A stretch of DNA of 64,000 nt from Persicobacter psychrovividus (lineage in GTDB: Bacteria > Bacteroidota > Bacteroidia > Cytophagales > Cyclobacteriaceae), in the NCBI RefSeq assembly GCF_036492425.1, contig NZ_AP025292.1:1488001-1552000 (forward strand), in the 5' to 3' direction. The position numbers and the translations under genes were made by a program. The notes under the pieces are model-generated. The model ran no database searches, was not told the origin of the DNA, and saw nothing but the letters and a program-made list of their open reading frames with translations. Shown in pieces: positions 1 to 8,413 of the stretch (the stretch's first letter is position 1; each line of letters opens with the position of its first letter).

Positions 1-2
1 GC

Positions 3-1118
3 CTGTGGGTGATTCAGCGTAAATTAAAACTCTTCAAAACCATTAAGCTCAAGGGGGTGGATTTCCTTGATGCAGATCAGCAACTTTTCTTCGCCCTAAA
101 GCTGATACAGGTCCTCTATTATCTGGTGCTGGTGATTACCGTTTATCTTTACCTGCCACTGGTTTTCAGTGTATTCCCACCACTTAGGGGTGTAGCGAAT
201 AAACTTTTTGGTTTTGTATGGAACCCTGTGAAGTCTATTTTCTTTGCTATTTTCGATTATCTACCCAACCTGTTTTTTATTGTTATTATCTTTTTGGCCA
301 TTCAGTACCTTATTCGAGCACTCGATGCCGTCGCCAATGAAATCAAACAGGGGAAGATAAAAATTCAGGGCTTTTTCCCCGAATGGGCAAAACCGACGAT
401 GAAAATCATCAAATTTTTGCTTTACTCTTTTATGCTGGTATTGATCTTTCCTTACCTTCCTGGGGCGCAGTCGGAGGCCTTCAAAGGGGTTTCGGTTTTT
501 ATTGGGGTTTTGATTTCCATCGGGTCAAGTTCTGCCATCACCAATTCCATTGCAGGGATTGTCATCACTTATATGCGTCCTTTTACTATCGGTGACTGGG
601 TGGAGGTATCTGGCGTTCGAGGTGAGCTTATCGAGCGGTCGATGTTTGTGATTCGCCTTCGAACCAATGAAAACAAGATCGTTACCATTCCCAATTCTTC
701 TATATTGGCCAATAACTCGATCAACCTGTCGGTGTCCAATAAGCGATACAAACTGATTGTCCATACGGAAATATCCATTGGCTATGATGTGCCCTGGCGG
801 AAAGTGCGGGACTTGATGATCAGCGCGGCGCAAGCTACGGAAGGCGTGTTGCAAAACCCAACACCTTTTGTGTTGACCCCAAAACTTCATGACTTTTATA
901 TTGAGTACAGTGTCAAGTGCTATACCAATTTCCCGAATAAATTGCCAAAAATTGAAGCCTTGCTGAACCAGAATATTCTCGACAAATTCAATGAGGCAGG
1001 AGTGGAGATCCTATCCCCTCATTTTCAGTCGCAGCACGCAGGGGCATCTCCTGTGATCGTTGATCAGTTAAATTATGACACTGCCAAAGGAAACACCGAC
1101 CCTGATAATGATCAATAA
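3..1118 (+). CDS. MscS-family mechanosensitive ion channel (5' end cut by window)
   Basis: Small-conductance mechanosensitive channel of the inner membrane, releasing solutes under hypo-osmotic shock. About four hydrophobic segments lie in the first 185 residues. They lead into the pore-lining stretch (GSSSAITNSIAGIVITYMRP) and the MscS beta domain (FTIGDWVEVSGVRGELIE, then TIPNSSILANNSINLS). A cytoplasmic alpha/beta tail follows, ending in a disordered Asp/Asn-rich end. The reading frame is open to the left edge and the first in-window start candidate is a GTG at 9, so the true start is probably outside. About 370 residues are visible, more than the 286 of E. coli MscS, which suggests an extra N-terminal helix pair. 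The family call is firm; the start is unknown. Confidence 0.9.
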   Translation: MWVIQRKLKLFKTIKLKGVDFLDADQQLFFALKLIQVLYYLVLVITVYLYLPLVFSVFPPLRGVANKLFGFVWNPVKSIFFAIFDYLPNLFFIVIIFLAIQYLIRALDAVANEIKQGKIKIQGFFPEWAKPTMKIIKFLLYSFMLVLIFPYLPGAQSEAFKGVSVFIGVLISIGSSSAITNSIAGIVITYMRPFTIGDWVEVSGVRGELIERSMFVIRLRTNENKIVTIPNSSILANNSINLSVSNKRYKLIVHTEISIGYDVPWRKVRDLMISAAQATEGVLQNPTPFVLTPKLHDFYIEYSVKCYTNFPNKLPKIEALLNQNILDKFNEAGVEILSPHFQSQHAGASPVIVDQLNYDTAKGNTDPDNDQ

Positions 1119-1283
1119 TAAGGCTCATTCTTGCTGCAGAATGGCGGTCATGCAGATGACAAATAGACCGTGAATCGGTAAAATCGATACTTTCAAGGTG
1201 AAAATAGATGAGATTGAGTGGGAAGCTTTCGGTTTATTGCTGTTATAAATTTTGAATTGTAACAAAAAAACCAAAACACTATT

Positions 1284-1820
1284 ATGGCAAATTTCACAGT
1301 CCCATCGAAAGAACAAGTTTCTGAAGAAAACCAAAAATCATTCACGAACCTTAAAGGTGCTTTAGGTTTTGTACCTAATATTTATGCCTACATGGCGCAC
1401 AGTAAAACGGCTCTGAAAGATTATTTGGCTTTGAGTGGACGCAAAAGCAGCCTGAGCATTAAAGAACAAGAAATTGTAAACTTGGCCACCAGTCAGTTGA
1501 ATGGTTGCCAGTATTGTTTGGGAGCGCATACGATGATTGCAAAAAACAATGGCTTCTCTGGAGAGCAGGTTATTGAAGCCCGTAATGGGGAAGCTTCTTA
1601 CGATGAGAAGCTGAACGTATTGGCGCAATTCACAAAAGAAGCGGTAGATAATCGTGGTAGTGTTTCGGAAGCTTCAAAAGATAAATTTTTTGAGGCAGGC
1701 TTTACCGAAGAAAACCTTGTAGATGTGGTGATGTTGATTGGTGACAGAACAATCACTAACCTGATGCATAACCTCGCACAGTTTAAAGTGGACTTCCCTG
1801 CTGCAGATCCTATGGATTAA
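1284..1820 (+). CDS. AhpD/carboxymuconolactone decarboxylase-like protein
   Basis: A 178-residue all-helical protein of the AhpD-like superfamily. The redox motif is C75-Q-Y-C78 followed by H82 (CxxCxxxH), preceded by the family's EIVNLATSQLNGC helix. In AhpD this cysteine pair with the His passes electrons to peroxide. In related proteins of this size the substrate is unknown, so peroxidase activity is inference. It is monocistronic: an AT-rich stretch lies upstream and a hairpin terminator follows 22 bases after the stop. Confidence 0.85.
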   Translation: MANFTVPSKEQVSEENQKSFTNLKGALGFVPNIYAYMAHSKTALKDYLALSGRKSSLSIKEQEIVNLATSQLNGCQYCLGAHTMIAKNNGFSGEQVIEARNGEASYDEKLNVLAQFTKEAVDNRGSVSEASKDKFFEAGFTEENLVDVVMLIGDRTITNLMHNLAQFKVDFPAADPMD

Positions 1821-1842
1821 TACATTGAAAAAACAATAATTT

Positions 1843-1873
1843 AAAGCACCTTTAACCGGGTGCTTTTTGTTTT
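1843..1873 (+). terminator. Intrinsic terminator of the AhpD-like gene
   Basis: Stem aaagcacc / ggtgcttt with an 8-base loop, followed by a T-rich run. Confidence 0.8.
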
Positions 1874-1973
1874 TAGGGACTTTGTGAAGCGAAAAGTGCA
1901 AAAATTCAACGGGAGGGCATTTTCAATCCCTTCATTTTTTTTGGACTAATAATTATTCGTTAGCTTCACATGA

Positions 1974-2084
1974 TTTTCTTCAGGGCGGGGCGAAATTCCC
2001 CACCGGTGGTAGAGTCCACGAGGCTAAAGCCTGATATGGTTAAATTCCATAACCGACGGTCATAGTCCGGATGAAAGAAGAAAA
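1974..2084 (+). promoter_or_regulatory. FMN riboswitch (RFN element)
   Basis: The conserved core is visible: agggcggggcgaaattcccc, then accggtggtagagtccacga, then ccgacggtcatagtccggatg. The closing P1 stem pairs ttttcttc (1974-1981) with gaagaaaa (2077-2084). It sits about 76 bases upstream of ribB and should lower ribB expression when FMN is abundant. A possible expression-platform hairpin pairs tccctа-type bases at 2091-2096 with taggga at 2113-2118. Whether control is by termination or translation cannot be read with certainty. Confidence 0.95.
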
Positions 2085-2160
2085 AATAGATCCCTAATGG
2101 TCTGCGGACTGATAGGGGAAATTATGCCCTGATGAGTTTTTATATTCATAAACACAAAGA

Positions 2161-2805
2161 ATGAAAACCATCAAAGAATTTGATCGTAATTTTGAGGCTC
2201 GGATAAACGAGGCAATCGCCGCTTTAAAGGCGGGTAGAGGAGTATTGGTGATGGATGATTTTGACCGCGAAAATGAAGGTGATATCATCTTCCCGGCGCA
2301 AAGTATCACACCAAAAGACATGGCCCTGATGATCAGGGAAACCAGTGGAATTGTATGTTTATGCCTTACGCATGAGCGATGTGAGCAATTGCAACTGCCA
2401 CCTATGGTCCTTGACAATAACAGTAAAAACCAGACGGCTTTTACCGTTACCATCGAGGCAAAAGAAGGGGTAACCACCGGGGTTTCTGCCAAAGATCGGG
2501 TAACGACAATCCAAACGGCGGTAGCGAAAAATGCTCAGCCAGAAGACTTGGCGCGGCCAGGTCATGTTTTTCCTTTGAGAGCACACCCTGATGGCGTGTT
2601 TGGCCGTCGCGGGCATACCGAAGGAAGTATTGATTTGGTGAAACTTGCAGGGCTTGGCGACAGTGCGGTTTTGGCTGAGGTAACCCTCGAGGATGGCACA
2701 ATGGCCAAATTGCCAGAGATCATCGCCTTTTCTGAAGTTCATGATATGCCTGTACTTTCCATTGAAGACATCTTTCAGTATCGGAAATTGCAAGAAAAAA
2801 ATTAA
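2161..2805 (+). CDS. ribB: 3,4-dihydroxy-2-butanone 4-phosphate synthase
   Basis: Converts ribulose 5-phosphate to 3,4-dihydroxy-2-butanone 4-phosphate plus formate, the four-carbon branch of riboflavin synthesis. The signature loop [10 protein letters not shown] begins at residue 32 and holds the acidic Mg-binding and catalytic residues. The second conserved stretch [20 protein letters not shown] and GHTEGS follow. At 214 residues it matches stand-alone RibB (217 in E. coli) and lacks a fused RibA domain. It is controlled by the FMN riboswitch just upstream and ends at a strong terminator, so it is a single-gene regulatory unit. Confidence 0.96.
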   Translation: MKTIKEFDRNFEARINEAIAALKAGRGVLVMDDFDRENEGDIIFPAQSITPKDMALMIRETSGIVCLCLTHERCEQLQLPPMVLDNNSKNQTAFTVTIEAKEGVTTGVSAKDRVTTIQTAVAKNAQPEDLARPGHVFPLRAHPDGVFGRRGHTEGSIDLVKLAGLGDSAVLAEVTLEDGTMAKLPEIIAFSEVHDMPVLSIEDIFQYRKLQEKN

Positions 2806-2811
2806 TCCTAA

Positions 2812-2845
2812 AAGACTGTTCAAACGATGGACAGTCTTTTTTTAG
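2812..2845 (+). terminator. Intrinsic terminator of ribB
   Basis: Stem aagactgt / acagtctt followed by seven T residues. Confidence 0.85.
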
Positions 2846-2934
2846 GTCTTAGTAATTTAACATAATGTAATCGTATTGCCTTTTGCCATTGCTGTGCGTT
2901 TGACTACTTCAAATAATAGGGCAGGAGGCCGGGC

Positions 2935-2963
2935 AAAAAAAAAAGAAGCCCCAAAGGACTTCT
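2935..2963 (-). terminator. Terminator of the small HTH gene (minus strand)
   Basis: Read on the minus strand, agaagtcc pairs with ggacttct-complementary bases around a short loop, including one U-G pair, and a run of about ten U follows. Confidence 0.75.
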
Positions 2964-2985
2964 CTTCAATTCTGGATAATCTGAA

Positions 2986-3219
2986 TTATTCTTCATCGGA
3001 CTGCAAGGTGTTCAGTTCAGAGATCGTCTTATTGACATAATGAACAAATCGCTGATCCACCAATTTCCTTGAGTCATCTTCAGTACATTCTATTTCTTTA
3101 TAAACTTTACCGATAATCTGCCGAATCCCCTTCCAGTGAAGGTCGAAATGTTCAGCGATTTTTTGAACAGGCATGCCATTAAGATATAGACGAAATATTT
3201 TGAGATATTTTACTTGCAT
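2986..3219 (-). CDS. Small helix-turn-helix-like protein
   Basis: A 77-residue protein without a recognised family. Residues 5-45 (YLKIFRLYLNGMPVQKIAEH, then a second helix GIRQIIGKVY) look like a helix-turn-helix of the type that reads DNA in small regulators. The tail is acidic (LNTLQSDEE). It lies 37 bases from the downstream end of bcp on the same strand, has its own terminator, and may be cotranscribed with bcp. DNA binding is inference from the helix pattern only. Confidence 0.6.
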   Translation of the reverse strand: MQVKYLKIFRLYLNGMPVQKIAEHFDLHWKGIRQIIGKVYKEIECTEDDSRKLVDQRFVHYVNKTISELNTLQSDEE

Positions 3220-3256
3220 AAAGAATTTGAGTCGAAAAAGAATCGTAGCGTAGGAA

Positions 3257-3706
3257 TTATTTAAGGATTTGAGCGGTATGCTCTTTCGTTTTTACCTTTT
3301 CAATAATTTCCTCTAATTTACCTTCTTCATCAATAATAAAGGTAGTACGCACTGTTCCCATATAGGTACGGCCATAATTTTTCTTTTCAGCCCAGGTGCC
3401 ATAAAGTTCGTGCACTTTTTTATCCTCATCGGCAATCAAAGGAAAAGGAAGCTCGTGTTTGGCAATGAATTTTTGGTGTGAAGTTTCGCCATCTGTAGAA
3501 ACGCCAATCACCTGATAACCCTGCTGTTGAAGTGCCTCATAATTATCACGAAGGTTACAAGCCTGTGCTGTACAGCCAGGGGTATTATCCTTCGGGTAAA
3601 AATAAAGGACCACTTTTTTTCCTTTAAAATCTTCTAATTTAATCAGGTTCCCATTTTGGTCTTTGCCTTCAAAGGCAGGGGCCTGTTCTCCAATATTTAA
3701 GCTCAT
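3257..3706 (-). CDS. bcp: Thioredoxin-dependent peroxiredoxin, Bcp/PrxQ type
   Basis: Cytoplasmic thiol peroxidase reducing hydrogen peroxide and lipid hydroperoxides. The start is placed at the internal Met of MSLNIGEQAP because the family begins there; an upstream ATG would add 14 residues with no counterpart. The peroxidatic cysteine is C45 in NTPGCTAQAC. The resolving cysteine C50 lies five residues later, the atypical 2-Cys arrangement of PrxQ. At 149 residues it has the usual length. The neighbouring M23 peptidase gene reads in the same direction from further upstream. Confidence 0.95.
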   Translation of the reverse strand: MSLNIGEQAPAFEGKDQNGNLIKLEDFKGKKVVLYFYPKDNTPGCTAQACNLRDNYEALQQQGYQVIGVSTDGETSHQKFIAKHELPFPLIADEDKKVHELYGTWAEKKNYGRTYMGTVRTTFIIDEEGKLEEIIEKVKTKEHTAQILK

Positions 3707-3787
3707 AGGACGGGTTTTATTTTCTGTTCTATTGAATGTGATTGGCAATATAACAGTTCAAAGACGGAATTGAAAACAAATCAGCCC

Positions 3788-5695
3788 TTACCTTAAAGTA
3801 GTTTTGTAGATCCCCACATTTCCTAAAAAGTCTTCAATTTCAACCTTGAACTCCCCTTTGAGTGGCTTGGTTTTATCCAATCGCTCAGAAACCAACAGGC
3901 GTGTTTTATAATCGTAATGCAGTAAAATCCACTGCCCATTCACATAAGCATTAAAGCTTTTTATGCCTGAAAGATTATCCGATATTCTAAATTTTAATTT
4001 ATTATTTTTCAGCTGAATAGGATTGATCTTTGGGGGGATAGTGTCCTTTTTAATGGTAAAGTGCCCAAAGCTTCGGGTGCTGAAAGTGATTTTATTTCCT
4101 TCAGACCATTTGCCGCCCACATAGCCATAATATTTCCCTGATTTTGTGAATACAGCAGTTTTTTCATGGTCATATTCCCCATCCGCTTTGAGGGTAACAG
4201 TGTAGGATGATTTCAATGGAATGGTATTCTTCCCAATGGTGAAAATCTCCTGCTTTCCGTGTTTTTCATAAGAGGTATGCAGGTACAAATCCTGAAAAAG
4301 AGTGTTGCTTTTGAACTTCAGGTCAAAGCGATCGTGAAAATAATTGAATTTGGCACCCGCCGGAACCTCAATCTCAAAGGGTAGATGCACATTTCGGTCA
4401 TGAAAACTGATCGAATCAGGGATTCCGCTATACAGATCCCAGAGATAGTAATTGACATCGTTTTTTGAGTAATCCGGACTTTCGATCGCCTTTGCATAGG
4501 CCATATGAATGACGGCTTTATTGAGGCTGTCTTCTTCCGATTTTTTCTCCCAGTACAGTAGGTTGTTACCGTTCACCTTAAAGCCATAAGGTTGTTTGGG
4601 CTTCACGGTTTTATCAATTTTATTGTCTGTCAGTACTTTTCCCTTGATATCGAAGGCAATTTTCCGGTGATTTTCATAGGCGTCGCCCATCGTAATAACC
4701 ACATGGTAAGTACTGTCGGGCTCCACCCAGAAAGTGCCATCGCCGAATTCCTGTTGTTGAAACTTGAGTTCATTGCCCTGATCGACGTAAAGTTTGGCAA
4801 ATTTTTGTCGGCGTTTTTTGGCGATTTCGTAGTTGGTGTACACCATAATCTGCCGCGATTCAGCAAAAGAAACACGGTCGATATTGTGGTGGTAAATCAG
4901 GGAATCGTTAATGCTCATTGAGAAACTACAAACGCCGTTTTTATTGTTGGCACCATTCAGGCGGTCGAAGGCCAAAACTTCGATACCAATTCTGCCATAG
5001 GCATTCACGGGTGCATCGATATAGTACGTTCCCAAATTGTATTTCAGTGGCCAGTCTTTCCACTGAAATTCTTTGTTTACCCGGCTGTCGATATCCATTG
5101 GTCGAAGGGCTATGCGGGTAGCCGTTGGAGCAACATTGTCCTTTATTTGATCAAAGTGAAAAGTGAGCGGATTCACAGGGATTTGGTTTTTGTCGCGAAT
5201 CTCGAAGTGGAGGTGTGGCCCGCCGGAGCCTCCCGAATTCCCAGAATATGCAACAATCTCTCCCTGTTTTACAGGAAATTCATCTTTGGCAGGGAAGAGT
5301 TCCACACTGTAAGATTTTTGCTCATATTGTGCCTTCAGTACCGCAGCAGCTATGGCTTCATTGTATTTTGAAAGGTGCCCATAAACGGTGGTGGAGCCGT
5401 TGGGGTGAGCGATGTAAAGTGCCCATCCGTAGCCATATTTCGATACCTTAATTCTGGACACATACCCATCCGCGGCAGCATGTACGGGCTTTCCGGTCAC
5501 CCCACCAGTCTTGATATCAATGCCTGCATGAAAATGCCCTGAACGCAATTCGCCCATGGTACCTGCAAGATAATGCTGCTTGCCCTCTATGGGGAAACGG
5601 TAATAATTAGGGACGTATTTTACTTGAGCGATGGCTTGCAATGACCAAAGGCAGCCGATAAGAATGGCAAAAGCTGTTCTAAATTTATGTGGCAT
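3788..5695 (-). CDS. Exported M23 (LytM-type) zinc metallopeptidase
   Basis: A 635-residue envelope protein with an N-terminal signal (cleavage likely after AIA; a Cys at 15 makes a lipoprotein signal a weaker alternative). The M23 domain is N-terminal. H56 and D60 of HFHAGID are the first metal ligands, and HLHFEIRD at 161-168 gives the HxH pair. These residues are intact, so peptidoglycan endopeptidase activity is likely. The remaining 440 residues are beta-rich with no family I recognise, ending in an Ig-like stretch (DNLSGIKSFNAYVNGQWI). Bacteroidota commonly have this M23-plus-long-tail architecture. Confidence 0.9.
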   Translation of the reverse strand: MPHKFRTAFAILIGCLWSLQAIAQVKYVPNYYRFPIEGKQHYLAGTMGELRSGHFHAGIDIKTGGVTGKPVHAAADGYVSRIKVSKYGYGWALYIAHPNGSTTVYGHLSKYNEAIAAAVLKAQYEQKSYSVELFPAKDEFPVKQGEIVAYSGNSGGSGGPHLHFEIRDKNQIPVNPLTFHFDQIKDNVAPTATRIALRPMDIDSRVNKEFQWKDWPLKYNLGTYYIDAPVNAYGRIGIEVLAFDRLNGANNKNGVCSFSMSINDSLIYHHNIDRVSFAESRQIMVYTNYEIAKKRRQKFAKLYVDQGNELKFQQQEFGDGTFWVEPDSTYHVVITMGDAYENHRKIAFDIKGKVLTDNKIDKTVKPKQPYGFKVNGNNLLYWEKKSEEDSLNKAVIHMAYAKAIESPDYSKNDVNYYLWDLYSGIPDSISFHDRNVHLPFEIEVPAGAKFNYFHDRFDLKFKSNTLFQDLYLHTSYEKHGKQEIFTIGKNTIPLKSSYTVTLKADGEYDHEKTAVFTKSGKYYGYVGGKWSEGNKITFSTRSFGHFTIKKDTIPPKINPIQLKNNKLKFRISDNLSGIKSFNAYVNGQWILLHYDYKTRLLVSERLDKTKPLKGEFKVEIEDFLGNVGIYKTTLR

Positions 5696-5733
5696 GAAAA
5701 CGAATAAATGGGATGGAGTTAATATCAGTGCAA

Positions 5734-5782
5734 TAAAAAAAATGACTACCCCAATTCAAACGAATTTTACAGGATAGTCATT
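5734..5782 (-). terminator. Terminator downstream of the first FAH gene (minus strand)
   Basis: aatgacta (5741-5748) pairs with tagtcatt (5775-5782); on the minus strand a run of U follows. The loop is long, 26 bases. Confidence 0.55.
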
Positions 5783-5806
5783 CAATTATTATCAATAAAT
5801 TAATTT

Positions 5807-6418
5807 TTATTTGACTTGGAGCCTCAATATCTGCTGATCTTCAATAAATGCATCTAAAATATCGCCTTCGGTCACCTGACTCACGCCTGCAGGTGTTCCT
5901 GTAAAAATCAGGTCGCCTTCTTCGAGGGTGAAAAATTTGCTGATGTGTGCAATCAGTTCGTTGATTTTCCAGATCATCATTTTGGTGTTGCCCACCTGCT
6001 GCGGCTGACCATTTTTGTTCAGTGAAAAATTGAGGTCTGTGAGTGGTACTTCTTTCTTGCTGAGGAATAAACTTCCCAGTGGGGCAGAGCCATCAAAGCC
6101 TTTTGCGGTTTCCCACGGTAACCCTTTGGCTTTCAGTTTCGACTGTAAATCTCTTGCCGTAAAATCAATGCCGAGGGTGTATTCCTCGAAAATGTGTTCA
6201 GCTTCTTCAGGACTTAAATTTTTCGCCCTTTGGTTGATTTTTACCACAATCTCGATTTCGTGGTGCACATTGTTAGTCCATTCGGGAATTTCAAATACGT
6301 TGCCCTCAGGAAGGATTGCCGAAGGGGGTTTTGAAAAAATAATCGGGCTTTCGGGGCGTTCGTTGTGGAGCTCTTCTATATGGTCGGCGTAGTTTCTGCC
6401 GATACAAATAATTTTCAT
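5807..6418 (-). CDS. Fumarylacetoacetate hydrolase (FAH) family protein, complete active site
   Basis: A 203-residue single-domain FAH-family enzyme, acting on C-C bonds of small oxo-acids with a divalent metal. GRNYADHIEE near the N-terminus supplies the His13/Glu16 pair that matches the catalytic dyad of FAHD1-type acylpyruvase/oxaloacetate decarboxylases. EIEIVVKI gives the ExE metal ligands, and FTARDLQ gives the third acidic ligand. FTGTPAGVSQVTEGD is the conserved C-terminal loop. The substrate cannot be read from sequence. A diverged paralog of identical length lies 119 bases upstream on the same strand. Confidence 0.9.
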   Translation of the reverse strand: MKIICIGRNYADHIEELHNERPESPIIFSKPPSAILPEGNVFEIPEWTNNVHHEIEIVVKINQRAKNLSPEEAEHIFEEYTLGIDFTARDLQSKLKAKGLPWETAKGFDGSAPLGSLFLSKKEVPLTDLNFSLNKNGQPQQVGNTKMMIWKINELIAHISKFFTLEEGDLIFTGTPAGVSQVTEGDILDAFIEDQQILRLQVK

Positions 6419-6537
6419 TCTTGTTGGTTTTATGGTTGATGCATTAAGATGCTAAAAAAAAATGGTCAGTCAAATGTTATGACATCCAACCAACCATTTA
6501 ATTCCGCTAAAGCCGAAGCCTTCAGCGTTTCAAAGGA

Positions 6538-7149
6538 TTATTTAACGTTTACCGTCAGCATCTTTTTCCCTTCAATAAAACCTTCCAAAACGTCACCAAT
6601 CTCCATTTTCCCTGCACCAGCAGGTGTGCCTGTAAAGATGATGTCACCTTTTTTCAACATGAAAAATTGGGAAACATAAGCCACAATTTCATCAATGCTC
6701 CAGATCATGAATGAAGTATCAGAATTTTGTTTTTCTTCGCCGTTAACATTCATCGAGAATTGTAGTTTTTCCAAATTCAATTCCTCTTTATTAATGAACT
6801 TTGGGCAAACTGGCGCTGCACCGTTGAATCCTTTGGCAAGATCCCATGGCGATTTTTTCTCCCGAAGCTTGTTGAGCATGTCTTTGGCGGTGAAATCAAA
6901 ACCAAGGCCAACCTCATCATAATATTTGTGGGCAAATTCAGGCTTGATATTTTTGCCGTTATGATTGATTTTTACAAGAATCTCTGCTTCATAAAATACA
7001 TTGTCGCTCCAGTCAGGAATGTAAAATGGATCTACCTCGCGAAGGAGCGCAGATTCTGGCTTTGTGAAAATAACAGGGTCGGCCTGGCGAAGGGCTTCTT
7101 TTTCTGCCACGTTGGTCACATAGTTTTTACCTATACAAATAATTTTCAT
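6538..7149 (-). CDS. FAH-family paralog with altered dyad
   Basis: A 203-residue paralog of the downstream gene, sharing GKNY, EAEILVKI, FDFTAKDM, LAKGFNGAAP and FTGTPAGAGKMEIGD. The metal-ligand positions (ExE and the later Asp) are kept. The dyad His at residue 13 is Asn here (NYVTNVAE) while Glu16 remains, and His before ExE is Tyr. It may therefore bind metal but have a changed or lost activity, or form a mixed oligomer with its neighbour. The pair looks like an old tandem duplication. Annotation by homology alone would hide the substitution. Confidence 0.88.
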   Translation of the reverse strand: MKIICIGKNYVTNVAEKEALRQADPVIFTKPESALLREVDPFYIPDWSDNVFYEAEILVKINHNGKNIKPEFAHKYYDEVGLGFDFTAKDMLNKLREKKSPWDLAKGFNGAAPVCPKFINKEELNLEKLQFSMNVNGEEKQNSDTSFMIWSIDEIVAYVSQFFMLKKGDIIFTGTPAGAGKMEIGDVLEGFIEGKKMLTVNVK

Positions 7150-7260
7150 AACAATATATCAGATTATTGACAGGCTTGCCGCCTGTGCGTAAATATTTCC
7201 TCAAAAATAGTTTTTAATGAGAATAAATACCGTTCTTTGAAGTCAGAAATTTTAATCATT

Positions 7261-7806
7261 ATGAGCAAAGTACTTAAAAATCTAGACCCTAAAGCGGTAG
7301 AGGCATTGAAAGCAGATTTGGCTGCTTCAGGTTTGAATCATCAGGTAATTGATGAAGGCGACAACAATGAAGAAATGGTCAATTTCAGATTCGTTGGAGA
7401 GCATGAAGGAGAGGAAGTCATCTTTGATGTGATGATGTCTACTTTACGCTTGGAGCATGCAGGAGAATTGTATGAAGTGGCTGAGAAAGAAGTTTTGAAG
7501 CGTTTTCCAAAATTGCCACGCAACTCTGAGGAGTGGGATTTGAAGCCTGAGCAATTGGAAGAAGTGGAAGAGGTTTTGGCAGAAGTGATGATGGAAGCTG
7601 AAGCAGAAGGAACAGTGAAGGTAAAAGAGCATGTAGAGCTTGATTACAATGCTGATCTGGACACTGAAATCTTTATGGATGTTGCTTTGAATTTGAGTAG
7701 TATTGACAATGAGGTGATCTCTGAGTTCGTGGATGCTTACAAAGAAGGTTCAGTGGAATTGGATGACAAAATGTATTCTTTCGTTCACGAAGGTGACGAC
7801 GATTAA
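7261..7806 (+). CDS. Conserved acidic hypothetical protein
   Basis: A 181-residue protein starting at MSKVLKNLDP; an upstream ATG at 7237 would add eight hydrophobic residues and fits less well. It is strongly acidic, with many Glu in residues 85-125 (EQLEEVEEVLAEVMMEAEAE) and an Asp-rich end. The middle, with an alternating pattern (ELDYNADLDTEIFMDVALN), suggests alternating strands and helices. No signal peptide or membrane segment is present. I do not recognise the family. It is a single gene ending at a hairpin with a long T run. Confidence 0.75.
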   Translation: MSKVLKNLDPKAVEALKADLAASGLNHQVIDEGDNNEEMVNFRFVGEHEGEEVIFDVMMSTLRLEHAGELYEVAEKEVLKRFPKLPRNSEEWDLKPEQLEEVEEVLAEVMMEAEAEGTVKVKEHVELDYNADLDTEIFMDVALNLSSIDNEVISEFVDAYKEGSVELDDKMYSFVHEGDDD

Positions 7807-7823
7807 TCATTTTCAAAATATAT

Positions 7824-7864
7824 AAAAAGGGAGAAGGCCATGGTGGTTTTCCCCCTTTTTTTTG
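7824..7864 (+). terminator. Terminator after the acidic protein gene
   Basis: aaaaaggga stem pairs with tcccccttttt across a 20-base loop, followed by about nine T. Confidence 0.7.
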
Positions 7865-8031
7865 CCCGAATTTTTGCTGCTTAAATCATCGTTGTGGGCT
7901 CCTCATTTTTTATAAAGAAGCAGATCAATGTTGATAAAGCAAGACCATTAAAAATTTAGGTTCAACTTTTATAAGTTGTTAAATGATAAGTTTTTGATGA
8001 TTAAAATAAACGGGCAGGTAATTGATTTGAA

Positions 8032-8253
8032 TTAGCCTTTGTGGTAATCATAAGCCACCAGGCGAACACACAACTTTTTTTCCAATGCCTGGATTTTTTT
8101 CAGGGTTTCGGGATCAATTTCCGCGGGTTTTGGTGGCGTGTAATAGGCGAGCAGTGTTTTTCCACTTTCCTTTTCCAGGGCTTCAATTTTTTTTAAATCT
8201 TCTTCTGAAAGGTAATCGGCATACTTTCGCTCAAATTCAGGTAAATTTTCCAT
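8032..8253 (-). CDS. Small hypothetical protein with an internal duplication
   Basis: A 73-residue soluble protein built from two copies of about 20 residues: LKKIEALEKESGKTLLAYYT at 20-39 and LKKIQALEKKLCVRLVAYDY at 51-70, joined by a proline-rich linker (PPKPAEIDPET). Each copy reads as one amphipathic helix followed by one strand. The repeat argues that the ORF is real. I know no function. It is divergent from the GT9 gene. Confidence 0.65.
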   Translation of the reverse strand: MENLPEFERKYADYLSEEDLKKIEALEKESGKTLLAYYTPPKPAEIDPETLKKIQALEKKLCVRLVAYDYHKG

Positions 8254-8400
8254 GGATCATTAATTTTGTGATGAAAAATAAGGTTGAATGAATCTGTAGT
8301 TCAGTGAATATGATGTATAGGAATATAAATATTTTTTTGTGCAGAAAGGTTTTCAAATATCATCTGTGGATTTCAGTGCCATAGATCAACAAAATTGATT

Positions 8401-8408
8401 TATATTTG
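8401..8408 (+). promoter_or_regulatory. Candidate -7 box of a Bacteroidota promoter
   Basis: TATATTTG matches the TAnnTTTG -7 consensus of Bacteroidota. No TTTG -33 box stands at the usual distance. The ATG of the GT9 gene begins only five bases after the box, so if used the transcript would be nearly leaderless. Confidence 0.4.
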
Positions 8409-8413
8409 TGGCT

